A stretch of 39,340 nucleotides of DNA from an uncultured Methylibium sp. (GTDB lineage Bacteria; Pseudomonadota; Gammaproteobacteria; Burkholderiales; Burkholderiaceae_C), in assembly GCF_902826655.1 (NCBI RefSeq), contig NZ_CADEFR010000032.1:1-39340 (forward strand), in the 5' to 3' direction. The number at the start of each line of letters is the position of its first letter. The first letter of the stretch is position 1. Made by a program: the position numbers and the translations under genes. Shown here one piece after another: positions 16,217-25,473 of the stretch. Under the pieces are notes generated by a model. It was not told the DNA's origin and ran no database searches. It saw only the letters and a program-made list of their open reading frames with translations.

Positions 16217-17260
16217 ATGAAAAAATCGATCATCGCTCTCGCTGCGCTCGGTGCCTTTGCCGGTGCGGCGTCGGCCCAGTCTTCCGTTACCCTGTACGGC
16301 CGCGTTGATTCCAACGTTGCCTATACGACCCCAGGTAGCAACGTCAATCGGGGTGATGGCGTTTGGGCCTTGAACGAAGGTGGCAGTCGTACGGGTGCCG
16401 GCGGCTCCCGTTGGGGCTTGCGCGGCTCCGAGGATTTGGGTGGGGGCCTGAGCGCCTACTTCCAGCTGGAGAACGGATTCGACGCTGACACTGGTGCGTC
16501 AACTGCTGGTGTGCAGTTTGGCCGCACCGCGCTGGTGGCCCTGCGGAGCGTGTCGTTGGGCGATGTTCGGTTCGGGCGGCAAGACACGTTCTCGCGGCTC
16601 ATGAACGTCAACTTCAGCGACTCGACCGGCCTGGGCGAAATGAAGATCGATGAGGCAGTGGGTGCTGGTTCGGGGCGCCCCTTGTTTCAGAGCTACGGGC
16701 AGCGCGTCAATAACGCTGTGCAGTACATCTCCCCCAACCTTAGTGGCTTCCAGTTGGCCGCGATGATCGGTGCTGGAGAAGGTGCGACGGCGCGATACCA
16801 GGGCGCCATGGCCAGCTACCGGCAGGGTCCTCTTGCCGTTGCGCTTTCGTACGAGGCCTACGACTCGTTTGGAACCCGAACCAGTGCGTTCAACGACCTG
16901 ATTCACATCGGGGCGAACTACAACTTCGGGTTCGCAACTGTTTACGCTGCCTATCAAACTACGTCCGACTTCGGTGCGAACTTGGGAGCCGCCTCGCCCA
17001 TTCGAGACTATGACGCCTATAACGTGGCGGTGATGGTTCCGTTCGGTGCCTTCTCTCTGCGGGCACAGTACACGGGCGCCAAGTACGATCTCGTGGCGGG
17101 AGGTAGTCAGGACGCGTCGAAGTATGGTGTCTCGGCGCGCTATCAGCTGTCGAAGCGGACGATGCTGTACTCTGCGATCACTCAACGGAGCGGCGACGGT
17201 AAGGAGAATTTCGCGGTCAAGCGCGACATCACGTTGCTCGGCCTCGCCCACAACTTCTGA
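16217..17260 (+). CDS. Gram-negative porin (Burkholderiales trimeric type)
   Basis: A general-diffusion outer-membrane porin. The 347-residue product starts with the signal peptide MKKSIIALAALGAFAGAASA followed by QSSVTLYGRVD. It continues with strand motifs such as SRWGLRGSEDLGGGLSAYFQ, GRTALVALRSVSLGDVRFGR and the C-terminal DITLLGLAHNF ending in Phe, as required for beta-barrel assembly. GGAG stands 9 bases before the ATG at 16217; the open frame upstream has no signal peptide and is not coding. Codon use is visibly less GC-biased than in the neighbours and in the second porin at 36723, hinting at a different history. A terminator follows. Confidence 0.95.
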   Translation: MKKSIIALAALGAFAGAASAQSSVTLYGRVDSNVAYTTPGSNVNRGDGVWALNEGGSRTGAGGSRWGLRGSEDLGGGLSAYFQLENGFDADTGASTAGVQFGRTALVALRSVSLGDVRFGRQDTFSRLMNVNFSDSTGLGEMKIDEAVGAGSGRPLFQSYGQRVNNAVQYISPNLSGFQLAAMIGAGEGATARYQGAMASYRQGPLAVALSYEAYDSFGTRTSAFNDLIHIGANYNFGFATVYAAYQTTSDFGANLGAASPIRDYDAYNVAVMVPFGAFSLRAQYTGAKYDLVAGGSQDASKYGVSARYQLSKRTMLYSAITQRSGDGKENFAVKRDITLLGLAHNF

Positions 17261-17280
17261 ACAACAGGCGGCCCCTTGTT

Positions 17281-18054
17281 TTGAACGCTGCTGGCACCCT
17301 TCGGGGTGCCTTTTTCATTCCCGTCGCACTTGCGCTGCTGCTGGCGGCCTGTGCCGGGCGGTCGCCGGGCGAACTGGCGACGCCGGGTGCGGCCCGGTCG
17401 GCCGGCGAGTTCTGCATCGAGCGTTGGCAGCCGCAGCGCTTGCCGGGCAAGCGCAGCACGCGCTACGACGTCGCCGGCGATCGCGACCGGCCCTTCGTCC
17501 GCGCCCGTGCCGAGGCGTCGGCCAGTCTGCTGCGCCACCGGCTGCGCGTCGAGCCGGCCCAGCTCGGCGAGCTGCGCTTCTCGTGGCAGGTGCCGGCACT
17601 GATCGAGCGGGCCGACGTGCGACAGCGCGAGTTCGAGGATGCACCGGCGCGCATCGTGCTGGCTTTCGATGGCGATCACGAGCGGCTGGACGCCCGCGAC
17701 GAGCTGCTGTTCGACCTGGCGCACACGCTGACGGGCGAGCGGCCGCCCTATGCGACGCTGATGTATGTCTGGGATGCGCAGGCGCCGCTCGAGTCCGTGG
17801 TGCCCGGCAACCGCAGCTCGCGCGTGCGCAAGATCGTCGTCGAGTCGGGCCCGCAACGCCTGGCAGGCTGGCAGGCCTACCGGCGCGACATCGTGGCCGA
17901 CTACCGGCGGGCCTTCGGCGAAGCGCCTGGTCCGCTGATCGGCGTGGCGCTGATGACCGACGCGGACAACACCGGCAACTCCGCGGCGGCGTCCTACGGC
18001 GCCGTCTGCCTGGGACCCGCCGCCGCCGGGGCGGCGCCGCAGCCCCAGCGATGA
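17281..18054 (+). CDS. DUF3047-like lipoprotein
   Basis: A 257-residue protein with a lipoprotein signal ending in ALALLLAACAG (lipidated Cys24). The body resembles the DUF3047 family: RYDVAGDRDRPFVRARAEAS, LRFSWQVPALIERADVR, ARIVLAFDGDH, LMYVWDAQAPLESVVPG, KIVVESG and GVALMTDADNTGNSAAASYG. The family has no established function; the fold may be a carbohydrate-binding-like beta sandwich. The only start that keeps the signal peptide is the TTG at 17281, with no good ribosome site, and codons 5-12 coincide with the porin terminator hairpin. The protein is certain as a coding region from about residue 14; its true start and promoter are not. Confidence 0.75.
   Translation: MNAAGTLRGAFFIPVALALLLAACAGRSPGELATPGAARSAGEFCIERWQPQRLPGKRSTRYDVAGDRDRPFVRARAEASASLLRHRLRVEPAQLGELRFSWQVPALIERADVRQREFEDAPARIVLAFDGDHERLDARDELLFDLAHTLTGERPPYATLMYVWDAQAPLESVVPGNRSSRVRKIVVESGPQRLAGWQAYRRDIVADYRRAFGEAPGPLIGVALMTDADNTGNSAAASYGAVCLGPAAAGAAPQPQR
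17293..17315 (+). terminator. Intrinsic terminator of the first porin gene
   Basis: A 7-bp perfect stem GGCACCC/GGGTGCC (17293-17299 with 17304-17310) around the stable loop TTCG is followed by five T. It lies 33 bp after the porin stop and inside the predicted start of the DUF3047-like lipoprotein gene. Confidence 0.85.
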
Positions 18055-18077
18055 CGCTGGCGCCCGGGTAGACCCGT

Positions 18078-18107
18078 TTGACGCCAGGCCCGCGAATTGC
18101 AGATCAT
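18078..18107 (+). promoter_or_regulatory. Candidate promoter of the peptide ABC transporter operon
   Basis: TTGACG (18078-18083, 5 of 6) and GATCAT (18102-18107, 4 of 6) are separated by 18 bases and lie about 30 bp before the binding-protein ATG. Confidence 0.4.
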
Positions 18108-18137
18108 CCTGCCCTTGCAAACTCGGCGATCCCGACC

Positions 18138-19733
18138 ATGCCTAGCACGCGCCACCGCGCCACCCTGCTGCTGGCTGCCTTCGCAGCCCTGACGATCACG
18201 GCTCCGCTCCACGCGGCGACCTTCCGCTGGGCCAGCGCCAGCGACATCCCGACCTGGGACATCCACTCGCAGAACAACGCGCTCGCCAACGGCGTGCACG
18301 CCTCGGTCTACGAGACGCTCTATTACTACACCGACAAGTTCGAGCTGGTGCCGGTGCTGGCGACTGGCTCCAGGCTGCTGAGCCCGACCCAGCTGCGCGT
18401 CACGCTGAGGCCCGGCGTGAAGTTCCAGGACGGCAGTGCCTTCAGCGCCGACGATGCCGTGTTCTCGCTGACACGGGCGATGGAGAAGACGTCGAATTTC
18501 GGCGTCTACACCCAGGGCATCGACAAGGTCGTCAAGGTCGACGACATGACGATCGACATCCTGACCAAGGCACCGAACCCGGTCCTGCTGCGCCAGCTGA
18601 CCGAGCTGCGCATGATGAGCAAGGCCTGGGCCGAGAAGAACAAGTCGACCGCACCCAAGGACATCAAGACCGCCGAGGAGAACTACGCGCACCGCCATGC
18701 GATGGGCACCGGCCCCTTCATGCTCAAGCGCTGGGAGCAGGACGTGAAGCTCGAGCTGGTCGAGAACCCGACCTGGTGGGGCAAGGCGGCCGGGCTCAAG
18801 CCGGGCAACGTGACCGAGATCGTCTACACGCCGATCAAGGCCGAGGCCACGCGCGTCGCGGCGCTGCTGTCCGGCGAGGTCGACATGGTGCTCGATCCGT
18901 CGCCGTCGGACCTGGTCCGGCTGCGCGCCAACCCGCAGCTGAAGATCGTCGACGGTGTCGAGAACCGCAGCCTCTTCCTGGGCATGGACCAGTTCCGCGA
19001 CGAGCTGCCCGGCGCCAGCGTCAAGGGCAAGAATCCGCTGAAGGACCGTCGCGTGCGGCTGGCGCTGTACCAGGCCATCGACATCGCCGCGATCCAGAAG
19101 AACATCATGCGCGGCCTGGCCGAACCCACCGGCACCATCGTGCCGCCGCAGGTCGCCGGCTGGAGCAAGAAGGTCGATGCGCGCTACCCCTACGACCTGA
19201 ATGCCGCGAAGAAGCTGATGGCCGAGGCCGGCTACTCGAGCGGCTTCGAGGTCGACTTCGCCTGCCCGAACAATCGCTACATCAACGACGAGGAGATCTG
19301 CCAGGCCGTGAGCGCGATGTGGGCGCGGCTGGGCGTGAAGGCGAAGCTGCGCACGCTGCCGCTGTCGACCTACTTCCCGATGATCCAGCGCTACGAGGCC
19401 AGCATCTACATGCTGGGCTGGGGCGTGCCGACGTTCGACGCGCTGTACTCGCTGCAGTCGCTGCTGCGCACGGTCGGTGCCCAGGGCGACGGCAACTACA
19501 ACGTCGGTCGCTACAGCAACCCGCAGATGGATGCGCTGGTCGAGCGGATCAAGAAGGAAATCGACCTGAAGAACCGCACCGAGCTGATCGGGAAGGCGCT
19601 CGAGCTCTCTCACGAGGACGTGGCCTACCTGCCGCTGCACAACCAGGTGATCCCGTGGGCGATGAAGAAGAACATCGACATGGTGCATCGCGCGGACAAC
19701 CGCATCGACATGCGAAGCGTGAAGGTCAACTGA
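18138..19733 (+). CDS. Peptide ABC transporter, periplasmic substrate-binding protein
   Basis: A family 5 extracellular solute-binding protein (DppA/OppA type) that captures di- or oligopeptides for the ABC importer encoded downstream. The 531-residue product has a signal peptide (RATLLLAAFAALTITAPLHA), then FRWASASDIPTWDIHSQNN, LRVTLRPGVKFQDGSAFSAD (the family signature region), HAMGTGPFMLKRWEQ, RLALYQAIDIAAIQKNIMRG and MLGWGVPTFDALYSLQSL. The ATG at 18138 gives the proper signal peptide. It is the first gene of a five-component operon, 9 bp before the permease. Substrate specificity cannot be read from the sequence. Confidence 0.93.
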   Translation: MPSTRHRATLLLAAFAALTITAPLHAATFRWASASDIPTWDIHSQNNALANGVHASVYETLYYYTDKFELVPVLATGSRLLSPTQLRVTLRPGVKFQDGSAFSADDAVFSLTRAMEKTSNFGVYTQGIDKVVKVDDMTIDILTKAPNPVLLRQLTELRMMSKAWAEKNKSTAPKDIKTAEENYAHRHAMGTGPFMLKRWEQDVKLELVENPTWWGKAAGLKPGNVTEIVYTPIKAEATRVAALLSGEVDMVLDPSPSDLVRLRANPQLKIVDGVENRSLFLGMDQFRDELPGASVKGKNPLKDRRVRLALYQAIDIAAIQKNIMRGLAEPTGTIVPPQVAGWSKKVDARYPYDLNAAKKLMAEAGYSSGFEVDFACPNNRYINDEEICQAVSAMWARLGVKAKLRTLPLSTYFPMIQRYEASIYMLGWGVPTFDALYSLQSLLRTVGAQGDGNYNVGRYSNPQMDALVERIKKEIDLKNRTELIGKALELSHEDVAYLPLHNQVIPWAMKKNIDMVHRADNRIDMRSVKVN

Positions 19734-19742
19734 CCTCGGCGC

Positions 19743-20726
19743 ATGCTCGCGTTCATCGTTCGCCGCCTGCTTCAGGCGGTCCTCGTGATGCTGGCGGTGG
19801 CCTTCGTGGCCTTCACGCTGTTCCAGTACGTCGGCGATCCGGTCACCAACCTGCTGGGCCAGGACGCCACGCCCGAGCAGCGCGAGCAGCTGCGCGCCGA
19901 CCTCGGCCTCGATCGGCCGGCGCCGGTGCAGTTCGCGCGCTTCGTCGGCAACGCCCTGCGCGGCGAGTTCGGCCTGAGCCTGCGCCAGGGCCGCAAGGTC
20001 GGGACGCTGATCGTCGAACGCTTCCCGGCCACGCTGGAGCTCGCCTTCACCGCAGCGCTGCTGGCACTCGTCGTCGGCGTGCCGATGGGGGTGATCGCGG
20101 CGCTCAAGCGCGACAGCTGGGTGTCGCAGGTGCTGATGACGGTGTCGTTGCTGGGCGTGTCGCTGCCGACCTTCCTGATCGGGATCCTGCTGATCCTGGT
20201 CTTCTCGGTGTGGCTGAACTGGCTGCCGAGCTTCGGGCGCGGCGAGGTGACGGCGCTCGGGGTCTGGACCACCGGCTGGCTCAGCGCCGACGGCTGGAAG
20301 CACCTGGTGCTGCCGTCGGTGACGCTGGCGGTGTTCCAGCTGACGCTGATCATGCGGCTGGTGCGTGCCGAGATGCTGGAGGTGCTGCGCACCGACTACA
20401 TCAAGTTCGCGCGGGCGCGCGGCCTGTCCGACCGCGCGGTCCATTTCGGGCACGCACTGAAGAACACGCTGGTGCCGGTGATCACGATCACCGGCCTGCA
20501 GCTCGGCTCCCTGATCGCCTTCGCGATCATCACCGAGACGGTCTTCCAGTGGCCGGGCATGGGTCTGCTGTTCATCCAGGCGGTGAGCTTCGCCGACGTG
20601 CCGGTGATGGCGGCCTACCTGTGCCTGATCGCGCTCATCTTCGTCGTCATCAACCTGGTGGTCGACCTGCTGTACTTCGCGGTCGACCCGCGGCTGCGCA
20701 TCGAAGGCGCGGCGGGTGCGCATTGA
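19743..20726 (+). CDS. Peptide ABC transporter permease, DppB type
   Basis: One of the two membrane-spanning subunits of the importer. The 327-residue product starts MLAFIVRRLLQAVLVMLAVA and shows the DppB/OppB pattern: first helix, GDPVTNLLGQDATPEQREQL, LGLDRPAPVQFARFVGNAL and FGLSLRQGRKVGTLIVERFP, then a permease core with RLVRAEMLEVLRTDYIKFAR and ARGLSDRAVHFGHALKNTLV (the EAA loop contacting the ATPases). About six transmembrane helices are visible. It follows the binding protein by 9 bp. Confidence 0.94.
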   Translation: MLAFIVRRLLQAVLVMLAVAFVAFTLFQYVGDPVTNLLGQDATPEQREQLRADLGLDRPAPVQFARFVGNALRGEFGLSLRQGRKVGTLIVERFPATLELAFTAALLALVVGVPMGVIAALKRDSWVSQVLMTVSLLGVSLPTFLIGILLILVFSVWLNWLPSFGRGEVTALGVWTTGWLSADGWKHLVLPSVTLAVFQLTLIMRLVRAEMLEVLRTDYIKFARARGLSDRAVHFGHALKNTLVPVITITGLQLGSLIAFAIITETVFQWPGMGLLFIQAVSFADVPVMAAYLCLIALIFVVINLVVDLLYFAVDPRLRIEGAAGAH

Positions 20727-20740
20727 GGCCGGCCTCCGCC

Positions 20741-21649
20741 ATGACGGGTTGGCAGCGATTCCTCGACAGCGACGTCTGGCACAGCTTCCGCAGCTCGCCG
20801 GTGGCGATCGTCGCGGCGCTGATCGCCTTCACCTGCCTGTTCTGCGCGCTGTTCGCGAACTGGGTCGCACCGCACAACCCCTTCGACCTGGCGACGCTCG
20901 AGCTGGGCGACGCGCGCCTGCCGCCGGCCTGGATGGACGAGGGTCGGTCGACCTACCTGCTCGGCACCGACGACCAGGGCCGCGACATCCTCTCTGCGCT
21001 GATGTACGGCGCGCGCATCTCGCTGGCCGTCGGCATCGCCTCGGTGCTGCTGTCGATGGCCATCGGCGTCACCCTCGGCCTCGTCTCCGGCTTCCTCGGC
21101 GGACGGATCGACGCCTTCATCATGCGGGTCTGCGACGTCATGCTGTCCTTCCCGTCGATCCTGATCGCGCTGCTGATCGACGGCGTCGGCCGGGCGCTGT
21201 TCCCGAACGCGCACGAGACGCTCGCCTTCGGCGTGCTGATCCTCGCGATCGCCCTCACCGGCTGGGTGCAGTACGCGCGCACGGTGCGCGGCTCGACGAT
21301 GGTCGAGCGCCAGAAGGAGTACGTCCAGGCCGCACGCGTCATCGGCGTGACGCCGGCGCGCATCATGCGGCGCCACGTGCTGCCCAACGTGCTGGGCCCG
21401 GTCTTCGTGCTCGCCACCATCCAGATCGCGACGGCCATCATCACCGAGGCGACGCTCAGCTTCCTGGGGGTCGGCGTGCCGCCGACCTCACCGTCGTTGG
21501 GGACATTGATCCGCGTCGGCAACGACTTCCTGTTCAGCGGCGAATGGTGGATTACGATCTTTCCGGGCGCCATGCTGGTGCTGATCGCACTGAGCGTGAA
21601 CCTGCTGGGCGACTGGCTGCGCGATGCGCTGAACCCGCGCCTGCGTTGA
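20741..21649 (+). CDS. Peptide ABC transporter permease, DppC type
   Basis: The second permease subunit, 302 residues. The N-terminal helix (VAIVAALIAFTCLFCALFAN) is followed by YLLGTDDQGRDILSALMYGA, a hallmark of DppC/OppC. The core includes RVCDVMLSFPSILIALLI and the EAA loop EYVQAARVIGVTPARIMRRH. The protein ends ISLSVNLLGDWLR-like (here IALSVNLLGDWLRDALNPRL). The ATG at 20741 is 14 bp after dppB; the long open frame upstream lies over the binding protein and dppB and is not used. Confidence 0.94.
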   Translation: MTGWQRFLDSDVWHSFRSSPVAIVAALIAFTCLFCALFANWVAPHNPFDLATLELGDARLPPAWMDEGRSTYLLGTDDQGRDILSALMYGARISLAVGIASVLLSMAIGVTLGLVSGFLGGRIDAFIMRVCDVMLSFPSILIALLIDGVGRALFPNAHETLAFGVLILAIALTGWVQYARTVRGSTMVERQKEYVQAARVIGVTPARIMRRHVLPNVLGPVFVLATIQIATAIITEATLSFLGVGVPPTSPSLGTLIRVGNDFLFSGEWWITIFPGAMLVLIALSVNLLGDWLRDALNPRLR

Positions 21650-21673
21650 TCGAACCCTGCCAAGGAGATCTCG

Positions 21674-22051
21674 ATGAAGACCTTGCCCTGCCTGGCCGCG
21701 ACCGTCTTGCTGGCGGCCTGCGCCACGCCTTATCAATACGCGCAGCTCGACGGGCGGCGCTACCACGTGACGCCGATCGACACCTACCCGGTGCTGATCC
21801 TCGATGTCGACGGTCGCTCGGTCAACAGCAACCCGGTCCAGGTCGACCCGGGACGGCGGATGGTGCGTGTGCAGGCGCCGCCTGGTGGCGCCGGCCTGCG
21901 CGAGACGCGCACGGTCGCGCTGGACGTCCGGGCCTGCACACGCTACTACCTGGTGGCCGTCAAGGACAACCGGCTGGCCAGCGACTTCGAGGTCAGGGTC
22001 GAGCACGAGGAGCCGGTCGGCGGCTGCAGCGTGAAGGTGGCGCAGCGGTGA
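21674..22051 (+). CDS. Small lipoprotein inside the peptide transporter operon
   Basis: A 125-residue predicted lipoprotein: [20 protein letters not shown], with the lipidated Cys at residue 16. The mature part is mainly beta ([40 protein letters not shown]) and has two further cysteines (in VRACTRYY and GGCSVKV) that could form a disulfide. I do not recognise the family. An AAGGAGA ribosome site precedes the ATG, and the stop overlaps the GTG of the next ATPase gene, so it is translated as part of the operon between permease and ATPases. A role as an outer-membrane helper for peptide uptake is only inferred from position. Confidence 0.8.
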   Translation: MKTLPCLAATVLLAACATPYQYAQLDGRRYHVTPIDTYPVLILDVDGRSVNSNPVQVDPGRRMVRVQAPPGGAGLRETRTVALDVRACTRYYLVAVKDNRLASDFEVRVEHEEPVGGCSVKVAQR

Positions 22052-23049
22052 ACCGTGCGGCCGGCGCGGGGACGCCGCTGCTCGAGGTGCGCGGGCTGGT
22101 GGTCGAGTTCCCCGGTCGCCGAGGCACGCTGCGCGCCCTCGACGGCGTCTCCTTCGACATCGCTCCGGGCGAGATCCTCGGCGTGGTCGGCGAGTCCGGT
22201 GCCGGCAAGTCGCTCACCGGCGCGGCCATCATCGGGCTGCTCGAGCCGCCCGGTCGCATCGCGGCCGGCGAGATCCGCCTCGGCGGCGAGCGCATCGACG
22301 ACCTGCCGCCGGCCGCGATGCGCCGCATCCGCGGCCGGCGCATCGGAGCGATCTTCCAGGACCCGCTGACGTCGCTGAACCCGCTGTACACGGTGGGCCG
22401 GCAGCTGGTGGAGACCATCCGCACCCACCTCCCCCTGGACGAGGCGGGCGCGCGCGCGCGAGCCGTCGACCTGCTGCGCGAGACCGGGATCCCCGCGCCG
22501 GAAGCGCGCATCGATCACTACCCGCACCAGTTCTCGGGCGGCATGCGCCAGCGGGTGGTGATCGCGCTGGCGCTGGCGGCCCGGCCCGAGCTGATCATTG
22601 CCGACGAGCCGACCACGGCGCTCGACGTGTCGATCCAGGCCCAGGTCATCGGCCTGCTGAGGAGGCTGTGCAAGGAACACGGCGCCGCGGTCATGCTGGT
22701 GACGCACGACATGGGCGTGATCGCCGAGGCCTGCGACCGCGTGGCGGTGATGTATGCGGGGCGCGTCGTCGAGCTCGGCCCGGTGCGCGACGTCATCCAC
22801 GCGCCGGCCCATCCGTACACCGCGGGGCTGATGGGATCGATCCCGGCGATGGACGAGGACCGCGAACGGCTGGTGCAGATCGACGGGGCGATGCCGCGGC
22901 TGAACGCGATTCCCGCAGGCTGCGCCTTCAACCCGCGCTGCCCGCAGGTCGTCGAGCGCTGCCGGCGCGAGCGACCCGAGCTCGTCGGCGCCGGTGCGAC
23001 GCGTGCCGCCTGCTGGCTGGCCGCCGCACCGGTCGGGGAGGCGGCTTGA
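22048..23049 (+). CDS. Peptide ABC transporter ATP-binding protein, DppD type
   Basis: A 333-residue cytoplasmic ATPase that drives the importer. It has Walker [16 protein letters not shown]-loop [15 protein letters not shown] signature FSGGMRQRV, Walker [13 protein letters not shown] and the His switch MLVTHDMG. The C-terminal oligopeptide-transporter extension contains [15 protein letters not shown] and [15 protein letters not shown], whose four-cysteine pattern (with Cys near the end) is typical of Dpp/Opp ATPases. The GTG at 22048 overlaps the lipoprotein stop (GTGA). It overlaps the next ATPase gene in the same way. Confidence 0.95.
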   Translation: MNRAAGAGTPLLEVRGLVVEFPGRRGTLRALDGVSFDIAPGEILGVVGESGAGKSLTGAAIIGLLEPPGRIAAGEIRLGGERIDDLPPAAMRRIRGRRIGAIFQDPLTSLNPLYTVGRQLVETIRTHLPLDEAGARARAVDLLRETGIPAPEARIDHYPHQFSGGMRQRVVIALALAARPELIIADEPTTALDVSIQAQVIGLLRRLCKEHGAAVMLVTHDMGVIAEACDRVAVMYAGRVVELGPVRDVIHAPAHPYTAGLMGSIPAMDEDRERLVQIDGAMPRLNAIPAGCAFNPRCPQVVERCRRERPELVGAGATRAACWLAAAPVGEAA

Positions 23050-24041
23050 GCGCCGGACTGGTCGAGGTTCGGGATCTGGCGAAGCGCTTCGACGTCTCGG
23101 CTCCCTGGCTCAATCGCCTGCTCGAGGGCAAGCCGCGGCAGATCGTGCATGCGGTGGACGGTGTGAGCTTCGCGATCGAGCGCGGCCGGACGCTGGCGCT
23201 GGTCGGCGAGTCGGGCTGTGGCAAGAGCACGGTGGCCAAGCTGATGGTCGGCCTGCATGCGCCCAGCGCGGGCGCGGTGCGCTTCGACGGCGAAGACGCC
23301 ACTCAGGCCCTGGCGTCGCCGCGCGGGCAGGGCCTGCGGCGGCGGCTGCAGATGATCTTCCAGGATCCGTATGCGAGCCTGAATCCGCGCTGGAGCGTGC
23401 ACGACATCGTGGCCGAGCCGTTGGTCGAGCACGGCATCGAGCGCGATCCGGTGGCGCTGCGCGAGCGCGTGGCGGGGTTGCTCGCGTCCGTGAAGCTCGG
23501 TGCCGCGGATGCGGTCAAGTACCCGCACCAGTTCTCGGGCGGGCAGCGCCAGCGCATCTCCATCGCGCGCGCGTTGGCCACCGAGCCGGAGTTCCTGGTC
23601 TGCGACGAGCCGACCTCGGCGCTCGACGTGTCGGTGCAGGCGCAGGTCCTGAACCTGATGAAGGACCTGCAGCGCGAGCGCGGCCTGACCTATCTGTTCA
23701 TCTCGCACAACCTCGCGGTGGTTCGACACGTCGCCGACGAGGTGGGCGTGATGTACCTGGGGCGGCTGGTCGAGATGGCGCCGAAGCACGCGCTGTTCTC
23801 GGCACCCCGCCATCCGTACACGCGCATGCTGCTGGATGCGATCCCGGACATCCACCTCAGCGGTCGCGCGCGCACGCCGGTGCAGGGCGAGGTGCCGAAT
23901 CCGCTGAATCCGCCCACCGGCTGCAGCTTCCACCCGCGCTGCCCGCATGCGAACCAGCGCTGCAAGGCGGAACGGCCGGCGCTGCAGGCGGTCGGCGGTA
24001 TCCGCGTCGCCTGCCACGCCGTGGAAGAGGGGCGGATCTAG
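23046..24041 (+). CDS. Peptide ABC transporter ATP-binding protein, DppF type
   Basis: The second ATPase subunit, 331 residues. It shows Walker [16 protein letters not shown]-loop [14 protein letters not shown], signature FSGGQRQRI, Walker [13 protein letters not shown] and His switch [10 protein letters not shown]. The extension has [13 protein letters not shown] and [15 protein letters not shown]. The N-terminal insert [14 protein letters not shown] is usual in DppF/OppF. The TTG at 23046 is selected because it overlaps the dppD stop (TTGA) and the homologous region begins directly after it; no ATG or GTG fits. The TAG stop shares the bases CTAG with the stop of the convergent lysA. Confidence 0.93.
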   Translation: MSAGLVEVRDLAKRFDVSAPWLNRLLEGKPRQIVHAVDGVSFAIERGRTLALVGESGCGKSTVAKLMVGLHAPSAGAVRFDGEDATQALASPRGQGLRRRLQMIFQDPYASLNPRWSVHDIVAEPLVEHGIERDPVALRERVAGLLASVKLGAADAVKYPHQFSGGQRQRISIARALATEPEFLVCDEPTSALDVSVQAQVLNLMKDLQRERGLTYLFISHNLAVVRHVADEVGVMYLGRLVEMAPKHALFSAPRHPYTRMLLDAIPDIHLSGRARTPVQGEVPNPLNPPTGCSFHPRCPHANQRCKAERPALQAVGGIRVACHAVEEGRI

Positions 24042-25315
24042 TCGTCCGGCAGCAGCGACTCGCCGGCGAAGAGGGCCGCCGGCACTTCGCGTTCTCGGAT
24101 CAGCGTCGCGTGCGCGCCGTCGACCATGACCTCGGCGGCGCGCGGGCGGGTGTTGTAGTTGCTGGCCATGCTCATGCCGTAGGCGCCGGCGCTCAGCACC
24201 GCGACATGGTCGCCGGCCTGCACGACCAGGCCACGATCCCGACCCAGCCAGTCCCCGGACTCGCACACGGGACCGACCACGTCGTAGACCACGGGAGCGC
24301 CGTCACGCAGCGTGCAGGGCACGATGGCCATCGTCGCTTGGTACATGGCCGGACGCATCAGGTCGTTCATCGCGGCGTCGACGACACAGAAGTTCTTTTC
24401 CTCGCCCGGCTTGAGGTACAGCACCTCGCTGACCAGCACGCCGGCATTGCCGACCAGCGAACGGCCGGGCTCGAAGACCAGCGCGCGATGCCCGTGGCCG
24501 CGCGCGTCGATGCGCGCCAGCAGCTCGCCGATCAGCACGTCGGCTGGCGGCGGCGCCTCGTCGGTGTACTGGATGCCCAGGCCGCCACCGAGATCGAGAT
24601 GGCGGATGCGCAGGCTGGCCTCGGCCTCGATCGCCTCGACCAGATCGAGCAGGCGGTCCAGCGCGTCGATGTAGGGCGAGGTCTCGGTGATCTGCGAGCC
24701 GATGTGGCAGTCGATACCGATGACCTCGAGGCCCGGCAGGCGCGCTGCATGCCGATAGGCGGCCAGGGCCCGGTCGTGCGCGATGCCGAACTTGTTGGCC
24801 TTCAGTCCCGTCGAGATGTAGGGGTGCGTGCCCGCATCGACGTCGGGGTTGACGCGCAGGCTGACGGGCGCGCGCCGGCCCGCGGCAGCCGCCACCTCCG
24901 ACAGCACGCCGAGCTCGGACTCGCTCTCGACGTTGAAGCAGTGCACGCCGGCCTCCAGCGCACGCCGCATCTCGGCGCGCGTCTTGCCCAGGCCCGAGAA
25001 CACGACCCGGGCCGGGTCGCCGCCGGCGGCCAGCACGCGCTCGAGCTCGCCGCCCGAGACGATGTCGAAGCCGCAGCCGGCGCGGGCGAAGGTCTGCAGC
25101 ACGGCGAGGCTGGAGTTGGCCTTCATCGCGTAGCACAGCAGGTGTTCGCGCCCGGTCAGCGCACGCTGGTACGGTGCCAGCGCGGCCAGCATCGATGCGC
25201 GCGAGTAGACGTAGAGCGGCGTGCCGAAGCGCGCCGCCAGCTCGGTCGCCGTGCAGTCGTCGATGCAGAGCTGCTCGCCGCGGTAGGCGACGAAGGGATG
25301 GCCCGGCAGCTTCAT
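24038..25315 (-). CDS. lysA: Diaminopimelate decarboxylase
   Basis: LysA decarboxylates meso-diaminopimelate to lysine, the last step of lysine synthesis. The 425-residue PLP enzyme of alanine-racemase fold type III has [13 protein letters not shown] (Lys65 binds PLP), [76 protein letters not shown] (catalytic Cys) and [13 protein letters not shown]. The ATG at 25315 shares one base with the lptM stop (TGATG), so translation is coupled. The lptM-lysA pair opposite cyaY is a conserved arrangement in many proteobacteria. Confidence 0.97.
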   Translation of the reverse strand: MKLPGHPFVAYRGEQLCIDDCTATELAARFGTPLYVYSRASMLAALAPYQRALTGREHLLCYAMKANSSLAVLQTFARAGCGFDIVSGGELERVLAAGGDPARVVFSGLGKTRAEMRRALEAGVHCFNVESESELGVLSEVAAAAGRRAPVSLRVNPDVDAGTHPYISTGLKANKFGIAHDRALAAYRHAARLPGLEVIGIDCHIGSQITETSPYIDALDRLLDLVEAIEAEASLRIRHLDLGGGLGIQYTDEAPPPADVLIGELLARIDARGHGHRALVFEPGRSLVGNAGVLVSEVLYLKPGEEKNFCVVDAAMNDLMRPAMYQATMAIVPCTLRDGAPVVYDVVGPVCESGDWLGRDRGLVVQAGDHVAVLSAGAYGMSMASNYNTRPRAAEVMVDGAHATLIREREVPAALFAGESLLPDD

Positions 25316-25467
25316 CACCGCGTCGCCGGCGAAGGCACCGACGCGGCGGAGGCCGGCGCGGGAAGGAACAGCGGACCCTTCTGACCGCAACCGGCGAGCA
25401 GACTGGCCGATACACACAACGCGATCGCGGTGATGCGGCTGCCTAGAATGTTTGCGAGCGTCTTCAT
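25315..25467 (-). CDS. lptM: LPS-assembly lipoprotein LptM (YifL)
   Basis: A 50-residue lipoprotein. The signal segment ITAIALCVSASLLAGC ends at lipidated Cys27, directly followed by GQKGPLFLP, the conserved LptM/YifL motif. LptM binds the LptD-LptE complex and helps mature the LPS translocon; that is known from enterobacteria and inferred here. The Ala/Pro/Ser-rich C-terminus is short. Its TGA overlaps the lysA ATG. A TAGAAT box at 25474-25479 lies six bases before the ATG with no ribosome site, suggesting a leaderless lptM-lysA mRNA. Confidence 0.88.
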   Translation of the reverse strand: MKTLANILGSRITAIALCVSASLLAGCGQKGPLFLPAPASAASVPSPATR

Positions 25468-25473
25468 CCCCGG

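Noticed and set aside
17994-20723. A 909-codon minus-strand open frame opposite the peptide transporter genes
   Set aside because: Same reason: a shadow of the binding protein and permease genes with no recognisable motif.
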